Under the pieces are notes generated by a model that worked only from the letters and a program-made list of their open reading frames with translations, was not told the DNA's origin and ran no database searches. Made by a program: the position numbers and the translations under genes. A stretch of 64,000 bases of DNA, from assembly GCA_046330935.1 (NCBI GenBank), contig JAXLRU010000007.1, forward strand, positions 124,001 to 188,000. The letters run 5' to 3'. Below are positions 17,701-26,572 of the stretch, in pieces (the first letter of the stretch is position 1; every line of letters starts with the position of its first letter). Origin of the DNA: JAXLRU01 sp046330935. Lineage in GTDB: Bacteria > Actinomycetota > Actinomycetes > Actinomycetales > Kineosporiaceae.

Positions 17701-18807
17701 TCATGCCTGCCGCCGACGCCACAGACCACCCTCGTAGCCGGCGTGTCCGGACAGTTCCAGGCGCGCCAGGAGCGCACGGACCGTGCTCGTGTCCAGCCCG
17801 CTCGTCCGCGCGAGCGCCTCGGCCGGAACCCCGCGCCGCAACGGAAGGGCGTCGAAGACGCGCAGCGCGGCGGCGTCGAGGCCGTCGTGCACCATGGCCC
17901 GCGCCACCCGAACCCCGGTGGCAGGGGCGGGGTCGGCCGGTGCGGACAGGGGTGCGACGAGCTCGAGGACCTCGTCGACGTCGGTGACGCAGGTGGCCCC
18001 GTCGCGGATCAGCGCGTGGGGACCGGCGGAGGTCGCCGACGTCACCGGCCCCGGGACGGCCGCGACGAGACGCCCGAGATCGGCCGCTCGCCGTGCCGTG
18101 GACAGCGCACCCGACCGCCAGGCCGCCTCGACGACGACCGTGACCGGAGTCAGGGCCGCGATGAGCCGGTTGCGTTCGAGGAAGCGCCAGCGGGTCGGCG
18201 CACTCCCCGGCGGGAGCTCGGACACCAGCGCGTACCGGGCGGCCACCTCCCTCAACAGGGAGTCGTTGCCGCGCGGGTAGATCCGGTCCACGCCGCAGGC
18301 CAGCACGGCCAGGGTCGCGCCGCCGGCGGCCAGGGCCACCCGGTGGGCGCACGCGTCGATGCCGTACGCACCGCCCGACACGACGGCGACCCCCCGCAGC
18401 GCGAACCCGGAGCCGAGCTCGGTGGTGACGTGCTCGCCGTAGGAGGAGCAGGCCCGGCACCCGACGACCGACACGCTCCGCGCCACCAACTCGTCCACCC
18501 GGGCGGGCCCCCGCACCCACAGGCACACGGGCGCCGCGGGCCCCAGGTCGTCCAGACACGCGGGCCACTCCTCGTCGCCCGGGACGAGGACCCGGGCGCC
18601 CAAGCGGTGCGTGACCTCGAGATCCCGCTCGGGCACGACGTCGGCCAGCCGCGCCCGCCACCTGGCCGGGCCCGCCCCTGCGCGGACCTCGTGCCACGCC
18701 TGCTCCGCGCCCACCTGGGCAAGGAAGGCCGCCGCCTCGGCGTCCCCGGGCTCGACCAGGCGGGCCCAGGCCAGGCGCGCGAGGCGCTGCTCGTGGGAGA
18801 CCGGCAT
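17701..18807 (-). CDS. dprA: DNA-processing protein DprA
   Basis: 368 residues. A Rossmann-like core has VSVVGCRACSSYGEHVTTELGSGFALRGVAVVSGGAYGIDACAHR and LACGVDRIYPRGNDSLL, then FLERNRLIAALTPVTVVVEAAWRSGALSTARRAADLGR, typical of DprA/Smf, which binds incoming single-stranded DNA and loads RecA. A C-terminal winged helix (LRRGVPAEALARTSGLDTSTVRALLARLELSG) completes it. The usual GSR of the first loop reads GCR. The ATG overlaps the comM stop by one base (TGATG), so they are co-translated. The run comM-dprA is the classical competence pair; other competence genes are not in the window. Confidence 0.95.
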   Translation of the reverse strand: MPVSHEQRLARLAWARLVEPGDAEAAAFLAQVGAEQAWHEVRAGAGPARWRARLADVVPERDLEVTHRLGARVLVPGDEEWPACLDDLGPAAPVCLWVRGPARVDELVARSVSVVGCRACSSYGEHVTTELGSGFALRGVAVVSGGAYGIDACAHRVALAAGGATLAVLACGVDRIYPRGNDSLLREVAARYALVSELPPGSAPTRWRFLERNRLIAALTPVTVVVEAAWRSGALSTARRAADLGRLVAAVPGPVTSATSAGPHALIRDGATCVTDVDEVLELVAPLSAPADPAPATGVRVARAMVHDGLDAAALRVFDALPLRRGVPAEALARTSGLDTSTVRALLARLELSGHAGYEGGLWRRRQA

Positions 18808-20330
18808 CACGACGCCACCTCGCGACCCCGCAACGTCAGGGCCTCGCCCACCTGCTTGCGCCCGGGCGCCTCGAGCCCGGCCAGATCGGCGATGGTCCAG
18901 GCCACCCGCAGCACGCGGTCGTAGCCGCGCAGGCTGATGAGCGTGGACTGCAGAGCCGTGTCGAGGTCCCGCGTCGCCCCCCGGGGCAGGTCGAGGGCGC
19001 GGATCACCGCGCCCGGCGCCTCGCCGTTCGTGCCCCACCCCTGTCGTCTCCAGCGGCGGCGCTGCCGCTCCCGGGCCTGCGCGACCCGTGCCCGGACGAC
19101 GGCGCTGGCCTCGGGCGGCTCGCCCGTCGCAGCGGTGACCGTGCCGACCGGCAGGAGCTCGACGCGCAGGTCCACGCGGTCCAGCAGTGGCCCGGACAGC
19201 CGCGCCAGGTACCGGCGGCGGATGAGTGGGCTGCACTCGCAGTCCTTGCGCCCGCCGGAGTACCGGCCGCACGGGCAGGGGTTGGCTGCCAGCACGAGCT
19301 GGAACCGCGCCGGGTAGTGGGCCACGCCCTTGGCCCGGTGGATCGAGAGCCGCCCCTGCTCCAGGGGCTGCCGCAGCGCGTCGAGGGCTCGCGCGCCGAA
19401 CTCGGGGGCCTCGTCCAGGAAGAGGACGCCGCGGTGGGCGCGCGAGGCCGCACCCGGCCTGGCGATGCCGGTCCCGCCTCCGACGAGCGCGGTCATGGAG
19501 CTCGTGTGATGGGGGTCCTCGAACGGAGGACGCGTGATCAGGGAGGTCGCCTCGCCCAAGGTCCCGGACACCGAGTGGACGGCGGTCACCTCCAGGGACT
19601 CCGAGGGGACCAGGTCGGGCAGGAGCCCGGGCAACCGCGCGGCGAGCATGGTCTTGCCCGCTCCCGGGGGCCCGAGCAGGAACAGGTGATGACCTCCGGC
19701 GGCCGCGATCTCGAGCGCCCTGCGCCCGTCGGCCTGACCGATGACGTCGCGCAGGTCCGGGTCCGCCGGAGCAGGAACACGCGCCGGCGCCTGCGGAGCC
19801 GTCGCGGTCCCGGGCGTCAGCCCGCGGTGCAGGCGGACCAGCTCCTCCAGGCTGCTCACGGCCACGACCGCGACCTCGGGCACCAGCGTCGCCTCGGCGA
19901 GGTTCGCGGGGGCGACGACCGCGCGGCGCACGCCTGCCCTCGCCGCGGCGAGCACCGCCGGGAGGACGCCGGTGACCGGGCGCAGCGAACCGTCCAGCCC
20001 GAGCTCGCCGAGGTGCAGGCAGCCCTCCACGGCGTCGGCGGGGACGGCTCCGGCGGCGGCGAGAAGGGCCGCGGCGACGGCCAGGTCGAAGGCCGTCCCC
20101 GCCTTGGGCAGCGCCGCCGGCGAGAGGTTGACCGTGATCCGACGAGGCGGCACCGGGCAACCACTGTTGGCCGAGGCGGCCCGCACCCGATCGCGGGACT
20201 CGACGACGGCGGTGTCGGGAAGGCCGACCAGGGTGAACGACGGCAGCCCGGGGGCGATGTCGGCCTCCACCTGCACGAGGTGGCCCTCGACGCCGATCAG
20301 GGAGACGGCGAGGCAGCGCCCGAGGCTCAT
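18807..20330 (-). CDS. comM: YifB/ComM family Mg-chelatase-like AAA+ ATPase
   Basis: 507 residues. The N-terminal Lon-protease-like ChlI domain ([32 protein letters not shown]) is followed by an AAA+ module: Walker [20 protein letters not shown], Walker [13 protein letters not shown] and the zinc-binding CPCGRY...C-x-C segment. The Mg-chelatase C-terminal domain ends with [19 protein letters not shown]. In Gram-negative bacteria ComM is a branch-migration helicase promoting integration of transformed DNA; the actinobacterial role is inferred. The ATG overlaps the yraN stop (ATGA). Confidence 0.95.
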   Translation of the reverse strand: MSLGRCLAVSLIGVEGHLVQVEADIAPGLPSFTLVGLPDTAVVESRDRVRAASANSGCPVPPRRITVNLSPAALPKAGTAFDLAVAAALLAAAGAVPADAVEGCLHLGELGLDGSLRPVTGVLPAVLAAARAGVRRAVVAPANLAEATLVPEVAVVAVSSLEELVRLHRGLTPGTATAPQAPARVPAPADPDLRDVIGQADGRRALEIAAAGGHHLFLLGPPGAGKTMLAARLPGLLPDLVPSESLEVTAVHSVSGTLGEATSLITRPPFEDPHHTSSMTALVGGGTGIARPGAASRAHRGVLFLDEAPEFGARALDALRQPLEQGRLSIHRAKGVAHYPARFQLVLAANPCPCGRYSGGRKDCECSPLIRRRYLARLSGPLLDRVDLRVELLPVGTVTAATGEPPEASAVVRARVAQARERQRRRWRRQGWGTNGEAPGAVIRALDLPRGATRDLDTALQSTLISLRGYDRVLRVAWTIADLAGLEAPGRKQVGEALTLRGREVAS

Positions 20331-20698
20331 GCTCCGACCGCCCGCACGTGCTCGACGACCGCGGCGCCGCGCGGCTGGGGCCGCACGCCCACGACGTCGA
20401 TCCGCACCTGCGACCAGGCGCGGGACCCGGCCGGCTGCGCCTGCAGCCAGGCGCCCGCCAGCCGCCGCAACCGGGCCACCTTGCGCGGGGTCACGGCGTC
20501 CAGAGGCCCACCGCAACCACTGCCACGGCGGGTCTTGACCTCGCACACCACCAGGCAGTCGCCGTCGGCGGCCACGATGTCCACCTCCCCCAACCGGCCG
20601 GAACGCCAGTTGCGGGCGAGGATCGTCATGCCCTGCTCCTGCAGGTGCCTGACCGCCACCGACTCTCCGTAGCGGCCCACCGCCACACCCATCGCCAT
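20327..20698 (-). CDS. YraN family (UPF0102) endonuclease-fold protein
   Basis: 123 residues starting [24 protein letters not shown]; the start at 20698 is set by GGAGG 8 bp upstream. A PD-(D/E)xK-type nuclease core is visible: [23 protein letters not shown] (Glu, Asp, Glu-x-Lys), followed by a helix [16 protein letters not shown]. The biochemical role is unsettled; context with comM and dprA (overlapping stop and start) points to DNA processing or repair. Confidence 0.92.
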   Translation of the reverse strand: MAMGVAVGRYGESVAVRHLQEQGMTILARNWRSGRLGEVDIVAADGDCLVVCEVKTRRGSGCGGPLDAVTPRKVARLRRLAGAWLQAQPAGSRAWSQVRIDVVGVRPQPRGAAVVEHVRAVGA

Positions 20699-20822
20699 CG
20701 CGACCACCTCCACGGCGATCGTGGGGTGGTGGGCGTGAGGAGGGCCGACGGCGGCGCCGCGGCTGTGGACGAGAGCCGCCCTCGACGGGGCTGTGGAAGC
20801 GGCGGGCTGCGAGGTTGCCGCC

Positions 20823-21146
20823 TCAGCTACCGAAGGCCCCCGACTTGGGCAGCTCGAGGTCGCTCTTCGCGAGCTCCTCGATGTTGACGTCCTTGAACGT
20901 CACGACGCGGACGGACTTCACGAAGCGGGCCGGACGGTAGACGTCCCAGACCCACGCGTCGCCCATCACGACCTCGAAGAAGATCTCACCGTCGGCGGCC
21001 CGCACCTGCAGGTCGACCTGGTTGGCGAGGTAGAACCGTCGCTCGGTCTCGACCACGTAGCTGAACAGCCCGACCACGTCGCGGTACTCGCGGTAGAGCT
21101 GCAGCTCCATCTCGGTCTCGTAGTTCTCGAGATCCTCGGCGCTCAT
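20823..21146 (-). CDS. DUF2469 family protein
   Basis: A 107-residue acidic protein, [42 protein letters not shown], with [34 protein letters not shown]. This is the highly conserved actinobacterial DUF2469 family, nearly always between rnhB and yraN as here. No enzyme motif, signal peptide or membrane segment is visible. Function unknown. Confidence 0.95.
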   Translation of the reverse strand: MSAEDLENYETEMELQLYREYRDVVGLFSYVVETERRFYLANQVDLQVRAADGEIFFEVVMGDAWVWDVYRPARFVKSVRVVTFKDVNIEELAKSDLELPKSGAFGS

Positions 21147-21282
21147 GGTGTCCGCTGCTCCGCCTCGTCAGGCGCGACCCGCGCGCCAACCCGTCAGGAC
21201 CGTCCTGGTCGTGCGGCGGCCCGCCACCCGACGAGGACCCATCATGCCGCTCCCAAGGCCCTCGATCCGTACGCCGCGGCGC

Positions 21283-22050
21283 TCACCGGGTGCCCTCGAG
21301 CTCCACCAGGGGCTCGGGCAGGGACACGACCTCGGCCGAGGGCGAGGGCACCCGACCGGCTGCGACCACCCCCGGCAGGGACCACGAGCGACGGTGCTGG
21401 ACGCACGGGCCCAGGCGGGAGAGCGCCTCCACGTGGTCGGGCGCGCTGTAGCCCTTGTTCGCCTCCCACCCGTACCCCGGGTGCGCGCGGGCCAGTTCGA
21501 CCATCATCCGGTCGCGCTCGACCTTCGCCAGGACGCTGGCCGCGGCGACGGCAGCGCAGGACCGATCGGCCTTCACCTTCGTCACGACCGTGGGCCCCGT
21601 CGGGGGCGGTGACGGCTCCGGCCCGACCGCGTCGAGGAGGTCGAGGAGATCGGGTTCGGCCGGACGCGGCGGGGTGAACCAGTCGTGGGATCCGTCGAGC
21701 AGCAGGCACGCAGGCATCACCGCCAGCGCCTGCAGGGCCCGGTTCGCCGCCAGTCGCAGCGCGCCGAGGATGCCGCAGGCGTCGATCTCGTCGGGCCCGG
21801 CGTGGCCGACGGCGCGCGCCACCCCCCAGCGGGCGAGCGCCGGCACGAGGGACTCACGCGCGGCGGGCGTCAACAGCTTCGAGTCCCGGACGCCGGCCGG
21901 AGCGGTGCGCGTGTCGAGGTCGACGACCACGATGCCGACGCTGACGGGGCCCGCGAGGGCACCCCTGCCCACCTCGTCCATGCCGGCGACGAGGTGGTGC
22001 CCCGAGCGCAGGAGCCGACGCTCCTCGCGCAGGGTGGGCGGCGCGCTCAC
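21283..22050 (-). CDS. rnhB: Ribonuclease HII
   Basis: 255 residues; removes ribonucleotides and RNA from RNA-DNA hybrids. Catalytic acidic residues sit in [15 protein letters not shown] (Asp, Glu), [10 protein letters not shown] (Asp) and [23 protein letters not shown]. The GTG at 22050 overlaps the lepB stop (GTGA). A tail after the [19 protein letters not shown] motif is Pro/Val-rich. Overlap with lepB indicates one operon with the signal peptidases and rplS. Confidence 0.96.
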   Translation of the reverse strand: MSAPPTLREERRLLRSGHHLVAGMDEVGRGALAGPVSVGIVVVDLDTRTAPAGVRDSKLLTPAARESLVPALARWGVARAVGHAGPDEIDACGILGALRLAANRALQALAVMPACLLLDGSHDWFTPPRPAEPDLLDLLDAVGPEPSPPPTGPTVVTKVKADRSCAAVAAASVLAKVERDRMMVELARAHPGYGWEANKGYSAPDHVEALSRLGPCVQHRRSWSLPGVVAAGRVPSPSAEVVSLPEPLVELEGTR

Positions 22051-22850
22051 GACGCGTCGGGCACCCGGTCGAACACGTGCGGGGTGCGCAACAGGTGCGA
22101 GCGGTCCAGCGGCCACACCAGGACGAACGCCTTGCCCACCACGTTGTCCTGCGGGATCGGGCCGCGGAAGCGCGAGTCACCGGAGTCGTTGCGGTTGTCG
22201 CCCATGACCCACAGGTGCCCCTCGGGGACGACGACCTTGCGGTCGGTCCACACGTCGCAGGTGCGGGAGCCGGGCTTCAGGTACGTCTCGTCGATGGCCA
22301 CCCCGTTGACCGTCACCCGGTCCTGGGTGTCACAGGCCACCGTGTCCCCGGGCAGGCCGATCACGCGCTTGATCACGTGTTCCTTGCTGTCGTTGGGCAG
22401 CAGCCCCACGAAGATCAGGCCCTCGCGCAGCTTCGTCCGCACCGGCCCCGCGGGCTGGCGGACCTTGTGCTGCACCCAGCCACCCGGGTCCTCGAACACG
22501 ACGACGTCGCCGCGGTGCAGGTCGAACGGGCCGGGCGTCAGCTTGCTGACGACCACGCGGTCGTCCTTGACCAGCGTGTTCTCCATCGACTCCGACGGGA
22601 TGTAGAACGTCTGGATCAGGAACGTCTTGAGCAGCAGCGACAACGTGAGGGCGATCGCGATCACGAGGACCGTCTCGCGGAGCACCGACAGGAAGGCGCG
22701 GGACCGGTTCGGGACGACGTCGTCGGAGCCGGCACGGTCCGCGACCGCCGCCGTGGTGGGCGCGGAGCCCCCCGAGGACGACGTGAGGTCGGCGAACGGG
22801 TCGGCCCCGGGGCCGTCGGAGGCAGGGGTGGTCCCGGAGGGTTCGGTCAC
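22047..22850 (-). CDS. lepB: Signal peptidase I (first of a tandem pair)
   Basis: 267 residues. A disordered N-terminal cytoplasmic tail (1-52, Ser/Thr/Asp-rich) is followed by one membrane anchor (about 57-78) and the extracytoplasmic catalytic domain. The Ser nucleophile is in [10 protein letters not shown] (Ser88) and the general-base Lys in [11 protein letters not shown] (Lys161); [12 protein letters not shown] is box E. It cleaves Sec/Tat signal peptides. The GTG at 22850 has AGGAG upstream and overlaps the stop of the second signal peptidase gene. Confidence 0.95.
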   Translation of the reverse strand: MTEPSGTTPASDGPGADPFADLTSSSGGSAPTTAAVADRAGSDDVVPNRSRAFLSVLRETVLVIAIALTLSLLLKTFLIQTFYIPSESMENTLVKDDRVVVSKLTPGPFDLHRGDVVVFEDPGGWVQHKVRQPAGPVRTKLREGLIFVGLLPNDSKEHVIKRVIGLPGDTVACDTQDRVTVNGVAIDETYLKPGSRTCDVWTDRKVVVPEGHLWVMGDNRNDSGDSRFRGPIPQDNVVGKAFVLVWPLDRSHLLRTPHVFDRVPDAS

Positions 22851-23584
22851 GGCGTCGTGCTCCTGAAGGCGGCTGGTCGGGGACGGAGAGGATCCGCGGG
22901 GGCCGAGACGGCCCCCGGAGGACGGGGGTCGCCCCAACGCGACGGCGGCCAGACGACGCCGACCACCGGTCCGACGATACGGCCTCGCGGCACCATGCCC
23001 CCTCCCGGGGATCCCAGATGCGCCCGCGAGTCCGCGGACACGTCGCGGTTGTCGCCCATCATCCAGTAGCGCCCGGGCGGGACCCGCACGTCGAACGGGA
23101 GACGGCTGGGCATCGTTCCCGCGGGCAGCCACGGTTCGTCGAGGACGCGCCCGTCGACCGTCAGGCGGCCGTCGTCGGTGCAGCAGACGAGGTGCTCCCC
23201 CGGCAGACCGATCACTCGCTTCACGAACATGGTGCGGCTGGAGCGCCCCACGACGGCCCCCGCGGCGTCGGTCAGCCGCTGTCCGAGGGAGTCGTCGGGC
23301 ACGTCGTCGGTGAACAGACCGGTGCCGTCGAAGACGACGATCTCGCCGCGATGCGGGGCCGCATCACCCCACCGCGACACGGCGACACGGTCCCCGATCC
23401 GCAGCGTCGGCTCCATCGAGGTGCTGGGGATCACGAACACCTGGACGAGGAAGGCGCGCACCGCCCATGCGCACACGGCGACCACGAGCACGATCCGGAC
23501 GAACCGACGGGCCCGACTCCGGCCGGTGACGGCGGAGCGGGCCCATCGGCGCGCGCGAGGGTCGTGCTGGTCGGCCGGGCGCAT
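22847..23584 (-). CDS. lepB: Signal peptidase I (second of the pair)
   Basis: 245 residues, with Arg-rich N-terminus, membrane segment about 29-46, catalytic Ser56 in IPSTSMEPTL, Lys122 in [11 protein letters not shown] and box E MGDNRDVSADSR. It has its own Cys pair in LVCCTDDG and a Pro-rich C-terminus. The ATG at 23584 lies 22 bp after the rplS stop. Tandem signal peptidases here are typical of actinobacteria (compare the sip cluster of streptomycetes). The two differ in cytoplasmic tail and inserts, suggesting different substrate preference (inference). Confidence 0.94.
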   Translation of the reverse strand: MRPADQHDPRARRWARSAVTGRSRARRFVRIVLVVAVCAWAVRAFLVQVFVIPSTSMEPTLRIGDRVAVSRWGDAAPHRGEIVVFDGTGLFTDDVPDDSLGQRLTDAAGAVVGRSSRTMFVKRVIGLPGEHLVCCTDDGRLTVDGRVLDEPWLPAGTMPSRLPFDVRVPPGRYWMMGDNRDVSADSRAHLGSPGGGMVPRGRIVGPVVGVVWPPSRWGDPRPPGAVSAPADPLRPRPAAFRSTTP

Positions 23585-23606
23585 GTCGTCGGCCGACGGG
23601 CCGGAC

Positions 23607-23966
23607 TCAGCGGGCAGGGATGCTGTCCCGCTTCTCCTTGATCTTCGCGGCCTTGCCGCGCAGGTTGCGCAGGTAGTACAGCTTGGCGCGACGGACGTCA
23701 CCGCGCGTCACGACCTCGATCTTGTCGATGATCGGGGTGTGCACCGGGAAGGTGCGCTCGACGCCGACGCCGAAGCTGACCTTGCGGACCGTGAAGGTCT
23801 CGCGCACGCCGTCGCCCTGGCGGCGGATGACGACGCCCTGGAAGACCTGGATGCGGGAGCGGTTGCCCTCGACGACCTTGACGTGGACCTTGAGGCTGTC
23901 ACCGGTGCGGAAGTCGGGGATGTTGTCGCGCAGCGAACCGGCGTCGACGGGGTCGAGGATCTGCAT
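23607..23966 (-). CDS. rplS: 50S ribosomal protein L19
   Basis: 119 residues, [34 protein letters not shown], then [48 protein letters not shown] and the [22 protein letters not shown] tail: a full-length canonical L19 at the 30S-50S interface. ATG at 23966 with GGGAGAG upstream. It heads a run of rplS, lepB, lepB and rnhB, separated from trmD by 169 bp. Confidence 0.97.
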   Translation of the reverse strand: MQILDPVDAGSLRDNIPDFRTGDSLKVHVKVVEGNRSRIQVFQGVVIRRQGDGVRETFTVRKVSFGVGVERTFPVHTPIIDKIEVVTRGDVRRAKLYYLRNLRGKAAKIKEKRDSIPAR

Positions 23967-24098
23967 CGTTCGTTCACTCTCCCGGCAGGTGCCACAGGTC
24001 ACCCGCGCAAGTCGTGGTGACGACGGCGCCTGGGGCGTGGTCGTCACCGCATCGTCATGATGTGCTGCTCGTGGTGCGCGGCCCGGGTCGCGGCACCC

Positions 24099-24150
24099 CC
24101 TGTGGCAGGGCGCGACCGACCGACGGCACGACGTCCTAGTCTGCCACAGG
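24099..24150 (-). terminator. Inverted repeat spanning the trmD stop
   Basis: CCTGTGGCAG at 24099-24108 is the exact complement of 24141-24150, with a 32-nt loop. One arm lies inside the last codons of trmD. It is a possible weak terminator between trmD and rplS; there is no T-tract. Confidence 0.3.
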
Positions 24151-24954
24151 CGCGAGGGGCTCCCGCACCAGCCGGCGATCACCACCGTCGCCGGCCACCT
24201 GCCAGCCGAGCTCGGCCAGGACGACCAGGTCGTGCCGGTCGAGGGTGGCGACGTCCAGGGCGGCGAGGAGGTCCGGGCGACGCTGCGCGGTGCGGCGGAG
24301 GCGCTCGTCGCGCCGCCACCGCGAGATCTGCGCGTGATGCCCCGACAGCAGCACGGCGGGCACCTCGTGCCCCCGCCACACGGCGGGCTTGGTGTAGACG
24401 GGGTACTCCAGCAGGCCGTCCTCGTGGGACTCCTCGACCAGGCTCTCCGAGTTGCCCACGACTCCGGGCACCAGGCGGCCGACGGCCTCGATCAGCGCGA
24501 GCGCGGCCACCTCTCCCCCGTTGAGCACGTAGTCGCCCAGGCTGAACAGCTCGACCCGGCCGAGCGTCGCGGCCTCGGTGAAGACCCGCTCGTCGATGCC
24601 CTCGTAGCGACCGCAGGCGACGACCAGCCACGGTTGCGCCGCGAGCTCGCGCGCCCACTCCTGCGTGAGGGGCCGCCCGGACGGCGTGGGGACGAGGATG
24701 ACCGGCCGCGCGTCGGCGGACGGGGCGGCGGCCACGACGGCCTCGAGCGCCTCCAGCCACGGCTGCGGCTGCATCACCATGCCCGCACCGCCGCCGGTGG
24801 GGGTGTCGTCGACGGTGCGGTGCCTGTCGTGGGTGTGCTCGCGCAGGTCGTGGACGGCGACCTCGAGCAGGCCCGCGTCCCTCGCCTTGCCGATCAGCGA
24901 CAGCTGCACCGGGGCGAGGTACTCGGGGAAGATCGTGACGACGTCGACGCGCAT
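24136..24954 (-). CDS. trmD: tRNA (guanine-N1)-methyltransferase
   Basis: 272 residues; makes m1G37 in tRNAs with G36, preventing frameshifts. [24 protein letters not shown] is the N-terminal strand-helix. The SPOUT trefoil knot includes [23 protein letters not shown] sequence, [15 protein letters not shown] and [33 protein letters not shown]. The ATG is 1 bp after the rimM stop, so they are coupled. Confidence 0.97.
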   Translation of the reverse strand: MRVDVVTIFPEYLAPVQLSLIGKARDAGLLEVAVHDLREHTHDRHRTVDDTPTGGGAGMVMQPQPWLEALEAVVAAAPSADARPVILVPTPSGRPLTQEWARELAAQPWLVVACGRYEGIDERVFTEAATLGRVELFSLGDYVLNGGEVAALALIEAVGRLVPGVVGNSESLVEESHEDGLLEYPVYTKPAVWRGHEVPAVLLSGHHAQISRWRRDERLRRTAQRRPDLLAALDVATLDRHDLVVLAELGWQVAGDGGDRRLVREPLAPVAD

Positions 24955-24955
24955 C

Positions 24956-25516
24956 TCAGGACTCCCGCTCGCCCGCCTCGTCGGGGTCGTGCATGAGCCC
25001 ACCCGGGTCCTGCAGCACCAGGCGGCCACCGGCGACGTCGACCGTGGGGACGATCGCCGTCACGAACGGCACGTAGCGGCGCACGCCGTCGGGACGGCGC
25101 ACGACCAACAGGTCCTGGGCCGGAGAGTGCTCGACGTCGACCACCTCGCCCAGCACGGCGCCCTCGGGGTCGACCACGGACAGCCCGGTGAGCTCGTGGT
25201 CGTACCAGGCGTCGTCCTCGTCACTGACGTCCGGCAGCTCCGCCTCGAGCAGGAGGTCCCGCAGCGCCTCCGCCGCGGTGCGGTCGGCGACGCCCTCGAA
25301 CTTCAGCAGGAAGACGCCGTTGTGATCGCGGACCGTCTCGAGTTCGAGGCGACGCTCGGCGACCACGGGCGAGGGCCGGCGGCGCCCGGCGGGGGGCACC
25401 GCCCAGAAGGTCGCGCCGGGCAGGAACCGATCCTCGGGGGCGTCGGTGCGCACCTCGACGGTCAGCTCTCCGCGGATGCCGTGCGCACGCCCGAGTCGGG
25501 CGACGACGAGACGCAT
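24956..25516 (-). CDS. rimM: Ribosome maturation factor RimM
   Basis: 186 residues; a 30S assembly factor binding S19. The N-terminal RimM barrel has [34 protein letters not shown] and [21 protein letters not shown]. The PRC-barrel follows ([49 protein letters not shown]). The C-terminus has a short acidic tail. ATG at 25516. It lies 109 bp from khpA with a strong hairpin in between. Confidence 0.96.
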   Translation of the reverse strand: MRLVVARLGRAHGIRGELTVEVRTDAPEDRFLPGATFWAVPPAGRRRPSPVVAERRLELETVRDHNGVFLLKFEGVADRTAAEALRDLLLEAELPDVSDEDDAWYDHELTGLSVVDPEGAVLGEVVDVEHSPAQDLLVVRRPDGVRRYVPFVTAIVPTVDVAGGRLVLQDPGGLMHDPDEAGERES

Positions 25517-25577
25517 CGGTGGTCCTCTCGGGCGACTCCCCGCAGGGATGCCAGGAATGGGGATGGCACGCGGACGG

Positions 25578-25615
25578 CCGAGGACCCCGCTCCCGGTGGG
25601 GTGCGGGGTCCTCGG
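25578..25615 (-). terminator. 13-bp stem-loop between khpA and rimM
   Basis: A perfect 13-bp stem (arms 25578-25590 and 25603-25615) with a 12-nt loop begins 11 bp after the khpA stop. It is followed by no clear T-run. It likely terminates or attenuates rpsP-khpA transcripts ahead of rimM-trmD. Confidence 0.6.
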
Positions 25616-25625
25616 GCGGAACGGA

Positions 25626-25868
25626 TCAGCGGCCTCGATCGACGTCGACGACGTCGACGCGGACGGATCGACCGTCCGACAGCGCCTTGAGCACGGTGCG
25701 CAGCGCGTTGGCGGTGCGACCGGAGCGACCGATCACCCGACCGAGGTCCTCGGGGTGCACGCGCACCTCGAGAAGGTTGCCGTTGCGCAGGTTCTTGCTG
25801 CGCACGCGGACGTCGTCCGGGTGCTCGACGATGCCCCGGACCAGGTGCTCCAGCGCGTCGACCAGCAC
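25626..25868 (-). CDS. khpA: KH-domain RNA-binding protein KhpA
   Basis: 80 residues forming a single type II KH domain with a GxxG loop in RVIGRSGRTANALRTVL. KhpA works with KhpB/EloR in RNA binding and cell elongation control in Gram-positive bacteria. GTG at 25868, directly after the rpsP stop (2-bp gap), so co-transcribed with rpsP as is usual. Confidence 0.96.
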   Translation of the reverse strand: MLVDALEHLVRGIVEHPDDVRVRSKNLRNGNLLEVRVHPEDLGRVIGRSGRTANALRTVLKALSDGRSVRVDVVDVDRGR

Positions 25869-25870
25869 GA

Positions 25871-26371
25871 TCAGGCCTCGCCGCCCTCGGCGGGGGCGAC
25901 CTCGTCGGCCCCGGCGACCTGGGCGGAGGTCTCGCTGCCACCGGGGGCGCCCTCGTCAGCGGCGTCGGCCGGCTGCTCGGTCGCCTTCGGGGCCTTCTTC
26001 GCCTTGGGGGTGGTGGCGGGCTTGTCCTCGAGGGTCTCCTTGGCGGCGGCCTCGAAGACGGCCTTCTTGTCGGCCTTGGGGGCGGCCACCTTCAGCGTGC
26101 CCTCGGCGCCGGGCTCGCCCTTGAACTTCTGCCAGTCACCGGTGATCTTGAGGATCGCCGTGACCTGCTCGGTCGGCTGGGCGCCGACGGACAGCCAGTA
26201 CTGCGCCCGCTCGGAGTCGACCTCGATGTACGAGGGCTCGTGGGTCGGGTGGTACTTGCCGATCTCCTCGATCGCGCGACCGTCGCGCTTGGTGCGCGAG
26301 TCGGCGACGACGATGCGGTAGTACGGCGCGCGGATCTTGCCCATGCGCTTCAGACGAATCTTGACAGCCAC
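25871..26371 (-). CDS. rpsP: 30S ribosomal protein S16 with a long low-complexity tail
   Basis: 166 residues. The S16 core ([66 protein letters not shown]) spans the first ~100 residues. The rest is a Lys/Ala segment turning into an acidic Ala/Glu/Gly-rich tail, roughly doubling the usual length. GTG at 26371 with AGGAG 11 bp upstream. It heads the khpA-rimM-trmD group. Confidence 0.95.
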   Translation of the reverse strand: MAVKIRLKRMGKIRAPYYRIVVADSRTKRDGRAIEEIGKYHPTHEPSYIEVDSERAQYWLSVGAQPTEQVTAILKITGDWQKFKGEPGAEGTLKVAAPKADKKAVFEAAAKETLEDKPATTPKAKKAPKATEQPADAADEGAPGGSETSAQVAGADEVAPAEGGEA

Positions 26372-26572
26372 GGCTGTGGTCACTCCTGCTTCTGATGGGG
26401 GTGACCGGCAGCGGCGCCTCGGGTGGGGTCCGAGGCTCCGCACTGGTCGGAGGACTCGACGCGAGAGGGAGAGAGGGGCCCGCTGCGCCGGGTACGGTCG
26501 TCCATTCTGCCAGACGGCGACGGCGGCGCCGTCCACCGTGACGGGCGGGACGCGCCGACCTCCCGGGCGAGC

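Noticed and set aside
17701..20160. A single 819-residue protein covering dprA and comM
   Set aside because: The upstream part is comM in the wrong frame; dprA has its own ATG overlapping the comM stop.
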